A DNA stretch of 64,000 nucleotides from Streptomyces chartreusis (GCF_008704715.1 NZ_CP023689.1:806001-870000), one strand, 5' to 3'. Positions 27,341 to 37,475 are shown, counted from the stretch's first letter. Numbers and translations are program-made. Notes: generated by a model not told the origin, from the letters alone.

Positions 27341-29104
27341 ATGTCCGCTCTGACGACGTCCGCCGACGGTTTCCTGCTGCGCGGCGAGCCGTTCCGGATC
27401 GTCTCCGGCGCCATGCACTACTTCCGCGTCCACCCCGACCAGTGGGCCGACCGGCTGCGCAAGGCCCGTCTGATGGGGCTCAACTCTGTCGAGACGTATG
27501 TGCCGTGGAACCTCCACCAGCCCGATCCGGCAGGCCCAATCGTCCTCGACGGCTTCCTCGACCTGCCCCGCTATCTGAGCCTGGCCCGCGCCGAGGGCCT
27601 GCACGTCCTGCTGCGCCCGGGACCGTTCATCTGCGCCGAGTGGGACGACGGCGGTCTGCCCGCGTGGCTCATCGCGGACCCGGACATCAAGCTGCGGACG
27701 GGCGACCCGCGTTTCACCGGCGCGTTCGACCGGTACCTGGACGAGCTGCTGCCTCCGCTGCTGCCGTTCATGGCGGCGGCCGGCGGTCCGGTGATCGCGG
27801 TACAGGTGGAGAACGAGTACGGCGCCTACGGCGACGCCACCGCGTACCTGAAGCACCTCGAATCGGCCTTCCGGAGCAGGGGCGTGGAGGAGCTGCTGTT
27901 CACCTGCGACCAGGCCGACCCCGAGCACCTGGCCGCCGGCGGCCTCCCCGGCGTCCTGGCCACCGCCACGTTCGGCAGCCGGGTCGACCGGAACCTCGCC
28001 GAGCTGCGCCGGCACCAGCCCGAAGGCCCCCTGATGTGCGCGGAGTTCTGGATCGGCTGGTTCGATCACTGGGGCGGTCCGCATCATGTGCGGGACGCGG
28101 CCGACGCCGCCGCCGACCTGGACCGGCTGCTGTCGGCCGGCGCCTCGGTCAACATCTACATGTTCCACGGCGGCACCAACTTCGGCTTCACCAACGGCGC
28201 CAACCACAAGCACGCCTACCAGCCCACCGTCACGTCCTACGACTACGACGCGGCCCTCACCGAGTGCGGTGACCCCGGCCCCAAGTACCACGCCTTCCGT
28301 GAGGTCATCGCCCGCCATCTGCCGGTCCCCGACGAGCCCGCCCCGGCACCGTCCCGCAAACTCCCGCCCACCGCGGTCGAGTTGGACCGCCGGGCGCCGC
28401 TGCTGACTCGTACGAAGGCCCTCGCCGAGCCCGTCCGCACCGAGGACCCGGCGACGATGAACGTCCTGGGCCTGGACACCGGTTACGCGCTCTACCGCAC
28501 CACCTTCGGCACGGCGGGCGACGGCCTGCTGCACTTCACGGGCGGCGTCGGCGACCGCGCACAGGTCTTCGTCGACGGCGCACCCGTCGGCGTGCTGGAA
28601 CGCGAGCGCCACGACGAGACCCTGCCCGTCCGTGTCCCGCACCCAGGCGCCACGCTGGAGGTCCTCGTCGAGAACATGGGCGGCGTCAACTACGGCCCCC
28701 GCATCGGCGCGCCCAAGGGCCTCCTCGGCCCCGTCACCTTCGACGGCCGCCCGCTGCACGGCTGGGACTGCCACCCCCTGCCCCTGGACGACCTGACCGG
28801 ACTGCCCTTCGCGCCCGCCGAGGCGGCCACGGCCGTCGAACCCGCCTTCCACCAGGGCACGTTCGAGGTCGACGTCCCGGCGGACTCCTTCCTCGCCCTG
28901 CCCGGCTGGACCAAGGGCCAGGCCTGGATCAACGGCTTCCACCTCGGCCGCTACTGGAACCGCGGCCCCCAGCACACCCTCTACGTCCCCGCGCCGATCC
29001 TGCGCCCCGGCACCAACGAGCTGATCCTGCTGGAACTGCACGCCACGACAAGCACCCGCGCCAGGCTCACCGACACCGCCGATCTAGGTCCGGAGTCCGA
29101 CTGA
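27341..29104 (+). CDS. Beta-galactosidase, GH35
   Basis: 587 residues without a signal peptide, hence cytoplasmic. The TIM-barrel starts at FRIVSGAMHYFRVHP; the acid/base glutamate is in QVENEYGAYG (about residue 155) and the nucleophile in CAEFWIGWFDHWG (about residue 232). C-terminal jelly-roll domains carry HLGRYWNRGPQ near the end, as in bacterial and animal GH35 enzymes. GAAGGGA precedes the ATG. It would hydrolyse terminal beta-galactose from substrates brought in by the MFS protein. Confidence 0.93.
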   Translation: MSALTTSADGFLLRGEPFRIVSGAMHYFRVHPDQWADRLRKARLMGLNSVETYVPWNLHQPDPAGPIVLDGFLDLPRYLSLARAEGLHVLLRPGPFICAEWDDGGLPAWLIADPDIKLRTGDPRFTGAFDRYLDELLPPLLPFMAAAGGPVIAVQVENEYGAYGDATAYLKHLESAFRSRGVEELLFTCDQADPEHLAAGGLPGVLATATFGSRVDRNLAELRRHQPEGPLMCAEFWIGWFDHWGGPHHVRDAADAAADLDRLLSAGASVNIYMFHGGTNFGFTNGANHKHAYQPTVTSYDYDAALTECGDPGPKYHAFREVIARHLPVPDEPAPAPSRKLPPTAVELDRRAPLLTRTKALAEPVRTEDPATMNVLGLDTGYALYRTTFGTAGDGLLHFTGGVGDRAQVFVDGAPVGVLERERHDETLPVRVPHPGATLEVLVENMGGVNYGPRIGAPKGLLGPVTFDGRPLHGWDCHPLPLDDLTGLPFAPAEAATAVEPAFHQGTFEVDVPADSFLALPGWTKGQAWINGFHLGRYWNRGPQHTLYVPAPILRPGTNELILLELHATTSTRARLTDTADLGPESD

Positions 29105-31470
29105 TGACCCGCCCGCACCGCCTGCGCATCCCGACGCCGTCCCCTCCCCCGCTGACCGGCCACCTGCCCTTCACCGACGCGCCCGGCGTCCCCGACCCGA
29201 TCGAGGTCACCAGCCGTTGGCTCACCCGTGGGGGACGGCCGTGGTTCCCGGTGTCCGGCGAGTTCCACTACACCCGCTTCCCGGCCGCCGAGTGGGAGGA
29301 GGAACTGCTGAAGATGAAGGCGGGCGGCGTGACGGCCGTCGCGAGCTATGTCATCTGGATCCACCACGAGGAGACCGAGGGCCGAGTCCGCTTCGACGGC
29401 GACCGCGACCTGCGCCGTTTCGCCGAGCTGTGCGCCCGCCACGGCCTCGACTTCATCCCCCGCATCGGCCCCTGGTCGCACGCTGAGGTCAGGAACGGCG
29501 GCCTCCCCGACTGGCTCATGGCCCGCGACTGCACACCGCGCACCGACGACCCGGCGTATCTCGCGCCCGTACAGGACTGGTTCGCGGCGATCGCAGAGCA
29601 ACTGCGCGGCCTCGACCGCGCCCACGGCGGCCCGATCGTCGCGATCCAGATCGAGAACGAGCTCTACGACCGGCCGGGCCACCTGCTGACGCTGAAGCGG
29701 ATGGCCCAGACGGCCGGCCTGAGCGCGCCGCTGTGGACGTCGACCGCATGGGGCGGTGTGCGGCTCCCGCCCGACGAGCTGCTTCCGCTGTACGGGGGCT
29801 ACCCGGAGGCCTTCTGGACGGAGGCGGACGGCGGCTGGCCCGACACCTGCCGCAAGCACTTCTTCTTCACCCACCAGCGCGACGACGAAGGCATCGGCGC
29901 CGATCTGCGACCGACCACCGTCCGGGGCGGCGACCCGGATGCCCTCGCCGGCCGATTCCCCTGGGTCACCTGCGAGTTGGGCGGCGGCATGGCCGTGGCG
30001 TATCACCGGCGGCCACGCCTGGAAGCCGCCGACATCGGCGCCCTCGGCCTCACCAAGATCGGCTGCGGCTCGGTGTGGCAGGGCTACTACATGTTCCACG
30101 GCGGCACGAACCCGCTCGGCGAGCGATCCACCCTCCAGGAGTCCCACGCCACCGGATACCCCAACGACCTGCCGGTCCTGACGTACGACTTCCAGGCGCC
30201 GCTCGGCGAGTACGGCCAGTACCGGCCCTCGTACGGCGAACTCCGACTCCAGCACCTGCTGCTGGCGGACTACGGCCATCTGATCGCCCCGATGGAGTCG
30301 GTGCTGCCGGAGCGCCTGCCCGAAGGGCAGCTCGACCGGGACACCCTGCGGTGGGCCGTGCGCGCCGACGGCGACACCGGGTTCCTCTTCGTCAACAACC
30401 ACCAGCCGCACGAGCCGCTGCCGGACCACCCGGACACGTCGTTCACGGTCGAATTTCCGGGCGAGGCACAGGCGTTGACGCTGCCCGCCACACCGGTGAC
30501 CGTGCCGGCGGGCGCGTACTTCTGCTGGCCGCTGCGGCTCGAGGTCGCGGGCGTACGGCTGGACTGGGCGACGGCGCAGCCGGTCTGCACTCTCGACGTG
30601 GACGGGCGTACGGTCCTGGTGCTCGCGGCCACCGACGGCATCGCGCCCGAACTCGCCCTGGATGCCGCCACGGTGGCGTCGGTCAGCGCGCCGTCCGGGG
30701 ACATCGCCGAAGTCGGGGGCCGGATCCTGGTGACCGGGCTGCGGCCCGGCACCGACGCGCTGGTCGAGGTGGAGACGGCGGACGGCGGACGGGCCGGTCT
30801 GCTGGTGCTGGACGCGGCGACGGCTCGTACTGTCCATCGGGGCATGGCCTGGGGCGCCGAGCGGCTGCTGCTGAGCCCCGACGGGATCGTCTTCGACGGT
30901 GACGAGGTGCGGGTGCACAGAGCTGCCGGGCGGACGTCGTTCGCCGTCTTGCCGGCGCCGGACAGCGCGCTGGTGGTGCACGGGGAGACGGTGACCGCCG
31001 AGACCGACGGCGTCTTCGCCCGCTACCGCGTCGGAAGCGGCGGCGGCGACGAGCCGCTCCGGGCTTCGCTCACTCTGGTGCGGCCCCCGGGGCCTGCGCC
31101 CGAGCCCGCGACCGGCGTGCTGGGACGTGCGAGCGCGCCCGCGGACAAGCACTACGACACGGTGGCCGCCGAGTACCGCGTCGACGTACCGGACGATCTC
31201 CCGGAGGGCGCCGTGCTGCGGTTGCACTGGAGCGGGGACACCGGGCGGGCCCATGTGGGAGAGACGTTGGTCGCCGACCAGTTCTTCTCGGGGCGGGTCT
31301 GGGACATCGGCCGGCTTCCGGCGGGGGCGGTGCTGCGGGTCAGGGTGCTGCCGTTGCACGCCGATGCCCGCGTCCATGTGCCGCAGGAGGCGGCGGAAGC
31401 GGCGCGCTCGGCGGTGGTGACGCGTGCCGAGTGGATCCTCGGTCGTGTCCGGGCCGTGCGGAGGGGTTGA
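29104..31470 (+). CDS. Second GH35 beta-galactosidase-like protein
   Basis: 788 residues, start overlapping the stop of the first GH35 (TGATG). The barrel begins VSGEFHYTRFPAAEW; acid/base glutamate in IQIENELYDR and probable nucleophile in WVTCELGGGMAVAYHRR. The C-terminal ~400 residues are beta-rich and diverge from the first enzyme, so it probably acts on a different linkage or an oligosaccharide. No signal peptide. The tandem arrangement suggests stepwise breakdown of one imported galactoside. Confidence 0.88.
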   Translation: MTRPHRLRIPTPSPPPLTGHLPFTDAPGVPDPIEVTSRWLTRGGRPWFPVSGEFHYTRFPAAEWEEELLKMKAGGVTAVASYVIWIHHEETEGRVRFDGDRDLRRFAELCARHGLDFIPRIGPWSHAEVRNGGLPDWLMARDCTPRTDDPAYLAPVQDWFAAIAEQLRGLDRAHGGPIVAIQIENELYDRPGHLLTLKRMAQTAGLSAPLWTSTAWGGVRLPPDELLPLYGGYPEAFWTEADGGWPDTCRKHFFFTHQRDDEGIGADLRPTTVRGGDPDALAGRFPWVTCELGGGMAVAYHRRPRLEAADIGALGLTKIGCGSVWQGYYMFHGGTNPLGERSTLQESHATGYPNDLPVLTYDFQAPLGEYGQYRPSYGELRLQHLLLADYGHLIAPMESVLPERLPEGQLDRDTLRWAVRADGDTGFLFVNNHQPHEPLPDHPDTSFTVEFPGEAQALTLPATPVTVPAGAYFCWPLRLEVAGVRLDWATAQPVCTLDVDGRTVLVLAATDGIAPELALDAATVASVSAPSGDIAEVGGRILVTGLRPGTDALVEVETADGGRAGLLVLDAATARTVHRGMAWGAERLLLSPDGIVFDGDEVRVHRAAGRTSFAVLPAPDSALVVHGETVTAETDGVFARYRVGSGGGDEPLRASLTLVRPPGPAPEPATGVLGRASAPADKHYDTVAAEYRVDVPDDLPEGAVLRLHWSGDTGRAHVGETLVADQFFSGRVWDIGRLPAGAVLRVRVLPLHADARVHVPQEAAEAARSAVVTRAEWILGRVRAVRRG

Positions 31471-31568
31471 GGCGGCGCCGTACGGGGTTCCGCCCCGCCG
31501 ACCTGCCTATGCTGGGGGACCTGCCGGGGCGGATGCCGCCGCCGTGACGATGGCGAGGAACAGCGATC

Positions 31569-32636
31569 ATGACCCGAGGCTCCGCCGACGACTCCGCTCC
31601 ACGGGGGCGCAGCAGACGGAACTTCGCGGGCTCGCGCCCCGTGATGGACGACGTGGCCCGGCTGGCGGGCGTCTCCAAGCAGACCGTCTCCCGCGTCCTC
31701 AACGACCATCCGTCGGTGCGGGCCGAGACCCGCGAGACAGTGCTGAGCGCCATGCGCACACTGGGCTACCGGCCGAGCCGCAGCGCGCGTTCGCTGGCCA
31801 GCGGGCGGACCCGGATGGTCGGTGTGATCTCCTTCGACGCCGCCCGCTACGGCCCCGCCTCGATCCTGACCGCGATCAACACCGCGGCACAGGAAGCCGG
31901 TTACCTGCTCAGCTCGATCGCCCTGGACACCGCCGAACCCGACACGGTGGTCGAGGCCGTGAACCGGCTGTCCGCCGAGGGCGCGGACGGCGTGATCGCC
32001 ATCGCCCCACAGCTGTGGGTCGGCAAGGCCCTGGCCGACACCCGCCTCGACACCCCGCTGATCGTGCTGGAGAACGGCCTCGACGCCGACACCCAGCAGG
32101 TCACCGGCGACTCCCGGGCCGGTGCCCGCAAGGCCGTCGAGTATCTGCTGGGCCTGGGACACCGCACGGTGTGGCACGTCGCGGGCCCGACCGGCTGGAC
32201 CTCGGCCGATCACCGGCTCGGCAGCTGGCAGGCCTGCCTGGAGGCGGCAGGCGCGGCGGTGCCGACCCCGCTGATCGGCGACTGGAGTGCCGACTCGGGC
32301 TACGAGCTGGGCCGGCGGCTGGCCCGGCGCACGGACGTCACAGCCGTGTTCGCCTCGAACGACCAGATGGCCCTCGGTCTGCTGCACGCCCTGCACGAAG
32401 CGGGCCGCTCCGTCCCCGGCGACATCAGTGTCGTGGGCTACGACGACATCCCCGAGGCCGCGCATTTCCTTCCGCCGCTGACCACCGTGCGCACGGACTT
32501 CGCGGAGATCGGCACGCGCTCGCTCCGGCTGCTCCTGGACCGTCTCGACGGCACAGAGGAACCGTCCCGGACCCGCTCATTGGTCCCGGTCGACCTGGTG
32601 CTCCGCGCCAGCAGCGGTCCCCCGCCCGCTGGTTGA
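31569..32636 (+). CDS. LacI-family transcriptional regulator
   Basis: 355 residues. HTH and hinge: VMDDVARLAGVSKQTVSRVL, then SARSLASGRT. The periplasmic-binding-protein-like domain follows, with ASNDQMALGLLHAL and VVGYDDIPEA near the C-terminus. It lies 98 bp after the second GH35 in the same direction and is the natural candidate for the 18-bp palindrome at 26059. The TGAA...TTTCA sites of the rha genes have a different sequence and are less likely its targets. Confidence 0.92.
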   Translation: MTRGSADDSAPRGRSRRNFAGSRPVMDDVARLAGVSKQTVSRVLNDHPSVRAETRETVLSAMRTLGYRPSRSARSLASGRTRMVGVISFDAARYGPASILTAINTAAQEAGYLLSSIALDTAEPDTVVEAVNRLSAEGADGVIAIAPQLWVGKALADTRLDTPLIVLENGLDADTQQVTGDSRAGARKAVEYLLGLGHRTVWHVAGPTGWTSADHRLGSWQACLEAAGAAVPTPLIGDWSADSGYELGRRLARRTDVTAVFASNDQMALGLLHALHEAGRSVPGDISVVGYDDIPEAAHFLPPLTTVRTDFAEIGTRSLRLLLDRLDGTEEPSRTRSLVPVDLVLRASSGPPPAG

Positions 32637-32727
32637 CGGCCGTCCCCGGGGTTTGCGATACCGGCGCTCACCGTCGGCCCCGGCAGCCGCGGTTGCAGGC
32701 ACTACAACTCCGCGGCACCCGCCGGGA

Positions 32728-34767
32728 TCAGCCGGTCCCGTCCGCCGCCGCCCGCTTCCAGGCCGCGTCCCGCAGCAGGCGCAGTCCGTTCAGGCCGACG
32801 AGGACCGTGGAGCCCTCGTGGCCCGCGACCCCGAGGGGCAGCGGCAGCGTCCAGGCCAGGTCCCAGACGACGAGGCCGGCGATGAACACCCCGGCGATGG
32901 CGAGGTTCTGCACCACCAGCTCGCGGGCGCGGCGGGACAGGGCGACGGTGGCGGGTACGGCGGCGAGCTCGTCGCGCACGATCACCGCGTCGGCGGTCTC
33001 CAGGGCGAGGTCGGAGCCGGCTCGGCCCATGGCGACGCCGATGTGCGCGGCGGCCAGCGCGGGCGCGTCGTTGACGCCGTCCCCGACGACCATCACCCGG
33101 TACCCGGCGCCTTCCAACTCCCGCACCGCGCCCACCTTGTCCTGCGGCAGCAGCCCGGCCCGCACGTCCTCGATCCCGGCCTCGGCGGCCAGGTGCGCGG
33201 CGGCAGTGGGGTTGTCGCCGGTGAGGAGGATCGGGGCGGTGCCGGTCAGGACGGTCAGTGCGGCGACGGTCGCGGCCGCGTCGGGACGCAGCCGGTCGGC
33301 GATGCCGAGCACACCGGCCGGGGTTCCGTCGACGACCACGAGGACGGCGGTACGGCCGGACTCCTCCAGTTCCCGGGCGAGTGCCGCGACCACGCCGTCG
33401 TCATCTGCATCCTCTGCGCACTCGGCCTCGACTTCGGCCTCGCCCACGCCCTCGATCTCGGCTTCGGCGTGCAGCCGCGCCGGAGCGCCCACCTCGACCG
33501 TACGGCCCCCGACGACGGCCCGGACGCCGATCCCGGGCGATGACGTGAAGCCCTCGGCGGCCGGCAGGTCGAGGCCACGCTCGCGTGCCGCGTCCACCAC
33601 CGCGCGGGCCAGCGGATGCTCGCTGGGGTGCTCGGCCGCCGCGGCGAGCATCAGCAACTCGGCCTCGTCCAGGCTGCGTTCGCGCAAGGGTCGTACGTCG
33701 ACGACGCGCGGCGTCCCCTCGGTGAGCGTGCCGGTCTTGTCCAGCGCCACGGCGTCGATCTGGCCGAGGCGTTCCATCGCCACGGCCGACTTCACCAGCA
33801 CACCGTGCCGGCCGGCGTTGGCGATGGCCGACAGCAGGGGCGGCATGGTGGCCAGGACCACCGCGCACGGCGAGGCCACGATCATGAAGGTCATCGCGCG
33901 CAGCAGCGCCTCGGAGAACGCCTCGCCGAACGCGAGCGGCACACCGAACACGGCGAGCGTCGCGGCCACCATGCCCAGCGAGTAACGCTGTTCGACCTTC
34001 TCGATGAACAACTGCGTGGGCGCCTTGGTCTCCGACGCCTCCTCCACCATCCGTACGATGCGGGCGATCACGGAGTCGGAGGCGTCCCGCTCGACACGGA
34101 CACGCAGCGCGCCGGTGCCGTTGAGGGTGCCCGCAAAGACCTCGTCGCCCGGCTCCTTCGCCGCCGGGAGCGGCTCGCCGGTGATGCTCGCCTGATCCAC
34201 CTCACTGGCTCCGTCGAGCACCCGTCCGTCCGCTCCGACGCTCTCGCCGGGCCGTACGAGGACGGTGTCGCCGACCGCCAACTCGGCGACGAGGACGGCC
34301 TGTTCGGTGCCGTCGGCGGCGATGCGGGTGGCCGTGGCGGGGGCCAGGTCGAGCAGGCCGCGCACCGAGTCGGCGGTGCGGGCGGTGGCGAGCGCCTCCA
34401 GCGCGCCCGAGGTCGCGAAGATGACGATCAGCAGGGCGCCGTCCATGACCTGCCCGATCGATGCGGCGCCGAGCGCGGCGACGACCATCAGCAGATCGAC
34501 GTCGAGGGTCCGGTCCTTGAGCGCCTTGAGCCCCTCCCAGCCCGGCTCCCAGCCGCCGGTGGCGTACGACAGCGCGTACAGCGGACCCCAGATCCAGGCG
34601 GGCGCTCCGGCGAGCTGGAGCGGCAGCGCGAGCAGGAACAGCGCGGTGGCCGCGGCGGCCCAACGGACCTCCGGCAGCGCGAGCAGCCGGGTGCGCCGCC
34701 GGGGGACGGCTCCGGCGCGCACGGAGGCGGCGGGGCCGGCCGCGGGTGGGGTGAGCGTGGCAGTCAT
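32728..34767 (-). CDS. P1B-type metal-transporting ATPase
   Basis: 679 residues. Ion-channel motif SPC in FMIVASPCAVVLAT, phosphorylation motif DKTGTLTEG, hinge VGDGVNDAPAL, and HEGSTVLVGLNGLRLL in the last membrane region. SPC plus HEGST marks the P1B-4 group (CtpD/CoaT-like), which exports Co, Ni, Fe or Zn rather than Cu. No N-terminal CxxC metal-binding domain. An unusual acidic insertion (AEAEIEGVGEAEVEAECAED) sits in the ATP-binding domain. ATG at 34767. An ArsR/SmtB-like operator lies just upstream, next to the zinc-uptake operon. Confidence 0.88.
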   Translation of the reverse strand: MTATLTPPAAGPAASVRAGAVPRRRTRLLALPEVRWAAAATALFLLALPLQLAGAPAWIWGPLYALSYATGGWEPGWEGLKALKDRTLDVDLLMVVAALGAASIGQVMDGALLIVIFATSGALEALATARTADSVRGLLDLAPATATRIAADGTEQAVLVAELAVGDTVLVRPGESVGADGRVLDGASEVDQASITGEPLPAAKEPGDEVFAGTLNGTGALRVRVERDASDSVIARIVRMVEEASETKAPTQLFIEKVEQRYSLGMVAATLAVFGVPLAFGEAFSEALLRAMTFMIVASPCAVVLATMPPLLSAIANAGRHGVLVKSAVAMERLGQIDAVALDKTGTLTEGTPRVVDVRPLRERSLDEAELLMLAAAAEHPSEHPLARAVVDAARERGLDLPAAEGFTSSPGIGVRAVVGGRTVEVGAPARLHAEAEIEGVGEAEVEAECAEDADDDGVVAALARELEESGRTAVLVVVDGTPAGVLGIADRLRPDAAATVAALTVLTGTAPILLTGDNPTAAAHLAAEAGIEDVRAGLLPQDKVGAVRELEGAGYRVMVVGDGVNDAPALAAAHIGVAMGRAGSDLALETADAVIVRDELAAVPATVALSRRARELVVQNLAIAGVFIAGLVVWDLAWTLPLPLGVAGHEGSTVLVGLNGLRLLRDAAWKRAAADGTG

Positions 34768-34786
34768 GCCCCCACAATAGAGGAAC

Positions 34787-34814
34787 ACATGAAGACCCGT
34801 TCATTTCTTCATGT
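34787..34814. promoter_or_regulatory. ArsR/SmtB-like operator before the metal ATPase
   Basis: ATGAA-N6-TTCAT at 34789-34804 is the typical core of ArsR/SmtB metal-sensor sites. It sits inside a longer inverted repeat, ACATGAAGA (34787-34795) and TCTTCATGT (34806-34814). Located 20-47 bp upstream of the ATPase start, overlapping the end of znuB. The sensor gene itself is not in the window. Confidence 0.6.
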
Positions 34815-35683
34815 CAGCTCCGTACGCCTGCCCCACCGCCGCGGACCCGTTTGCAGCCGAAACGCCTGCACACGAGATAGATGCCGAACGAGATCGTCGT
34901 GACGTACGGGCTGATGGGGATGGAGCTGCCGAGGGCAAGCAGGATGCCGCCCTCGATGGAGGCCACCGCGAACACCGCGCTCAGGACGGGAAGCAGCACC
35001 GGCGAGGCCGTGACCCGGGCCGCGGCCGCCGCGGGTGTGACGACGAGGGTGAGGACCAGCAGGGCGCCGACGATCTGGACGGAGAGCGCGACCGCGAGAC
35101 CGAGCACGATCATGAAGGCGAAGGACAGTCCCCGCACGGGCACGCCCCGCGCCTCGGCCACCTCCGCGTCTGCACTCGCGAAGAGGAGCGGTCGCCACAT
35201 CACCGCGAGCGCGACCAGCACCACCGCCGACGTACCGAGCAGCCAGGACATCTGCGGGGTGTCGACAGCGACGATCTGCCCGGTCAGCAGGCCGAACTTG
35301 TTCGCCGCGCGGCCCTTGTACAGCGCGAGGAACAGCACGCCGAGCCCGAGGCCGAACGGCATGATGACGCCGATCACCGAGTTGCGGTCCCGGGCCCGCG
35401 CCCCGAGCAGCCCGATCGCCCCCGCCGCGACGAGCGAGCCGACGATCGACCCGGCCACCACATTCACGCCCAGCAGCAGCGCGGCCGAGGCCCCGGCGAA
35501 CGACAGCTCGCTGATCCCGTGCACCGCGAACGGCAGGTCCCGCATGGTCACGAACACGCCCACCAGGCCGCCGACCAGCCCGAGCGCGGCCCCGGCGACG
35601 AGCGAGTTGCGGACGAGGGCGAGCAGTTCGCCGTAGTGGTCGAAGGCGAAGATCTGCTGCCAGATCCCCTGGGCGAGGGTCAT
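34814..35683 (-). CDS. znuB: Zinc ABC transporter permease ZnuB
   Basis: 289-residue ABC-3 family permease with about eight membrane spans; TMRDLPFAVHGISELSFAGA and PFGLGLGVLFLALYKGR are typical family segments. ATG overlaps the znuC stop. With ZnuC and ZnuA it forms a high-affinity zinc (possibly manganese) importer. Order znuA-znuC-znuB, each junction overlapping. The 3' end reaches the operator of the metal ATPase. Confidence 0.9.
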   Translation of the reverse strand: MTLAQGIWQQIFAFDHYGELLALVRNSLVAGAALGLVGGLVGVFVTMRDLPFAVHGISELSFAGASAALLLGVNVVAGSIVGSLVAAGAIGLLGARARDRNSVIGVIMPFGLGLGVLFLALYKGRAANKFGLLTGQIVAVDTPQMSWLLGTSAVVLVALAVMWRPLLFASADAEVAEARGVPVRGLSFAFMIVLGLAVALSVQIVGALLVLTLVVTPAAAAARVTASPVLLPVLSAVFAVASIEGGILLALGSSIPISPYVTTISFGIYLVCRRFGCKRVRGGGAGVRS

Positions 35684-36552
35684 GGCCCTGCTCCGTCGGG
35701 CAGTTGGGGATGGCGTGCGGTCTCATCGGGTGCGCCGACGACCACCACGCGGTCGCGGACTCGCACGACGTCGACCTGTGTGCCGTACAGCCGCGACAGC
35801 GCCTCGGAGGTGAGGACCTCGTCGGGGGTGCCGACGCGGTGGCCGCCGCGGGCGAGGTACAGCACGCGGTCCACGAGCCCCAGCACGGGGTTGATCTCGT
35901 GGGTCACGAAGACCACCGCCGTGCCGTGGGAGCGGCGCCGGGCGTCGACGAGTTCCGTGACGGCCCGCTGGTGGTGCAGGTCGAGGGAGAGCAGCGGTTC
36001 GTCGCAGAGCAGGACGCGGGGGTCGGTCGCGAGGGCCTGCCCGATGCGCACGCGCTGCCGTTCGCCGCCGGAGAGCAGGGCGACGGGGACGTCGGCGTAC
36101 GCCGCGGCCCCGACCGAGGCGAGGATCTCGTCCACGCGGCGTCGTACGGCGCCCGTGCGCCGCCGAGGCCCGAAGCGGTGCCCGTCGACGCCGAGGCGGA
36201 CGAGATCCCGGGCGCGCAGCATGGCCTGTGCGGACAGGGCCGCCTGCTGGGGGACGTAGCCGATGTGCCGGCTGCCGCGGCCGGGCGGACGGCCCAGCAC
36301 CGTGAGCGTGCCGGCGGACAGCCGGCGCTGCCCGAGCAGTGCGCGGACGAAGCTGGTCTTGCCTGCCCCGTTGGGCCCGAGCACGGCCAGGAACTCGCCC
36401 GGCCGCACGTCGAGATCGAGGTCCCGCCACACCACGCGCTCGCCGTACGACAGGGCCGCTCGCCGCAGACGGATGAGCGCCTCGTCCGTGCCGGGGCGGG
36501 AGCCGGTCAGTGCGTCGTCCGCGCCGGGGCGGGGCACGTCGGGGGTTGTCAC
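35680..36552 (-). CDS. znuC: Zinc ABC transporter ATPase ZnuC
   Basis: 290 residues from GTG at 36552, which overlaps the znuA stop (GTGA). Walker A GPNGAGKTSFVRAL, signature LLSGGERQRVRIGQAL, Walker B VLLCDEPLLSLD and switch histidine in VFVTHEINPV. An upstream in-frame extension lies inside znuA and is not used. The first ~25 residues are a Pro/Gly-rich tail outside the ABC fold. Confidence 0.9.
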   Translation of the reverse strand: MTTPDVPRPGADDALTGSRPGTDEALIRLRRAALSYGERVVWRDLDLDVRPGEFLAVLGPNGAGKTSFVRALLGQRRLSAGTLTVLGRPPGRGSRHIGYVPQQAALSAQAMLRARDLVRLGVDGHRFGPRRRTGAVRRRVDEILASVGAAAYADVPVALLSGGERQRVRIGQALATDPRVLLCDEPLLSLDLHHQRAVTELVDARRRSHGTAVVFVTHEINPVLGLVDRVLYLARGGHRVGTPDEVLTSEALSRLYGTQVDVVRVRDRVVVVGAPDETARHPQLPDGAGP

Positions 36553-37475
36553 TTGGCCAGCGCGCTCGCGAGCGCGTCCACGTTGGCGGTCATCCAGGCG
36601 AGGTAGTCCTTGCCCTTGGGGAGGGTCTCGGTGACGGGCACGACCGGGATGCCGGCGGCCTCGGCCGCGCGCTCGGCCTTCTCGGTCTGCGGGCCGGAGG
36701 TCTGCTCGTTGTAGACCAGCGCCTCGACCTTCTTGCCGGTGAACAGCGCCAGGGTGCTCCGGAGGGTCCGCGGGGAGACGTCGTCGCCCTCCTCGATCGC
36801 CTCGCTGAACTCCTCGGGTGTGGCGTTCCTCAGCCCACTCGCCTCGATCATGTACAGCGGGACGGGCTCGGTGATGGCCACGGACTCGCCGCCGTGCTCG
36901 GCCTTGATTCGGGCCTCCTTCCGCTCCAGGGGCCGGAGGAGGTGTACGAAGTCCTTCGCGTTCTGGGTGAAGGTCGCGGCGTCGGCCGGGTCGGCCTCGC
37001 CCAGTGCGGCGGCGATGCGCTCGGCGAGTTCGGCGACCGTCGGGAAGTCGTACCAGACATGCTCGTTGAGCTCGCCGCCCTTCGGGGCGGTCTTCCCGGA
37101 GACCTCTACGGCGTTGATGACGTCGAGGGACGGGCCCGCGCTCTTCAGCATGCGGTCGACGAAGTCGTCGTAGCCGCCGCCGTTCTCGATGACGACCTCG
37201 GCCTTGGAGAGCGCCAGTTGATTGCGGGTGCTGGCCTCGTAGGAGTGCGGGTCCTGGTCGGGGTCGCTGATGATCGAGGTGACCTGGACCTTGGCGCCGC
37301 CTATTCGCCGGGCCAGGTCTCCGTAGACATTCGTCGAGGCCACGACGGGGATGGCGGAGGCCGCGGCGGGACCGTGAGCTCTGGCGGTGTCCGAGGAGCC
37401 GGCGCAGCCGGCGAGGAGGGTGAGGCAGGTACCGGTCAGCAGGGCTGCGGACAGACGGCGTGAGGGCATGGGCAT
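36549..37475 (-). CDS. znuA: Zinc-binding lipoprotein ZnuA
   Basis: 308-residue substrate-binding lipoprotein of the cluster A-I (metal) family. N-terminal signal with lipobox LLAGC. The family pattern is present: DPDQDPHSYEAS contributes the first histidine, LNEHVWYDFPT the second, with further acidic ligands later. It lacks the His-rich loop of some ZnuA proteins. First gene of the operon; GGAGGT five bases before the first ATG. A Zur-like box 70-80 bp upstream suggests zinc repression. Confidence 0.9.
   Translation of the reverse strand: MPMPSRRLSAALLTGTCLTLLAGCAGSSDTARAHGPAAASAIPVVASTNVYGDLARRIGGAKVQVTSIISDPDQDPHSYEASTRNQLALSKAEVVIENGGGYDDFVDRMLKSAGPSLDVINAVEVSGKTAPKGGELNEHVWYDFPTVAELAERIAAALGEADPADAATFTQNAKDFVHLLRPLERKEARIKAEHGGESVAITEPVPLYMIEASGLRNATPEEFSEAIEEGDDVSPRTLRSTLALFTGKKVEALVYNEQTSGPQTEKAERAAEAAGIPVVPVTETLPKGKDYLAWMTANVDALASALAK

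Noticed and set aside
26075..29041. A 988-codon open frame on the minus strand
   Set aside because: Opposite the MFS and GH35 genes, which carry clear family motifs; the antisense product is low-complexity and Arg/Gly/Val-rich.
31569..32636. This LacI protein as regulator of the rha genes
   Set aside because: The rha sites (TGAA...TTTCA) differ from the palindrome at 26059 that belongs to its own operon, and the gene follows the GH35 genes directly.
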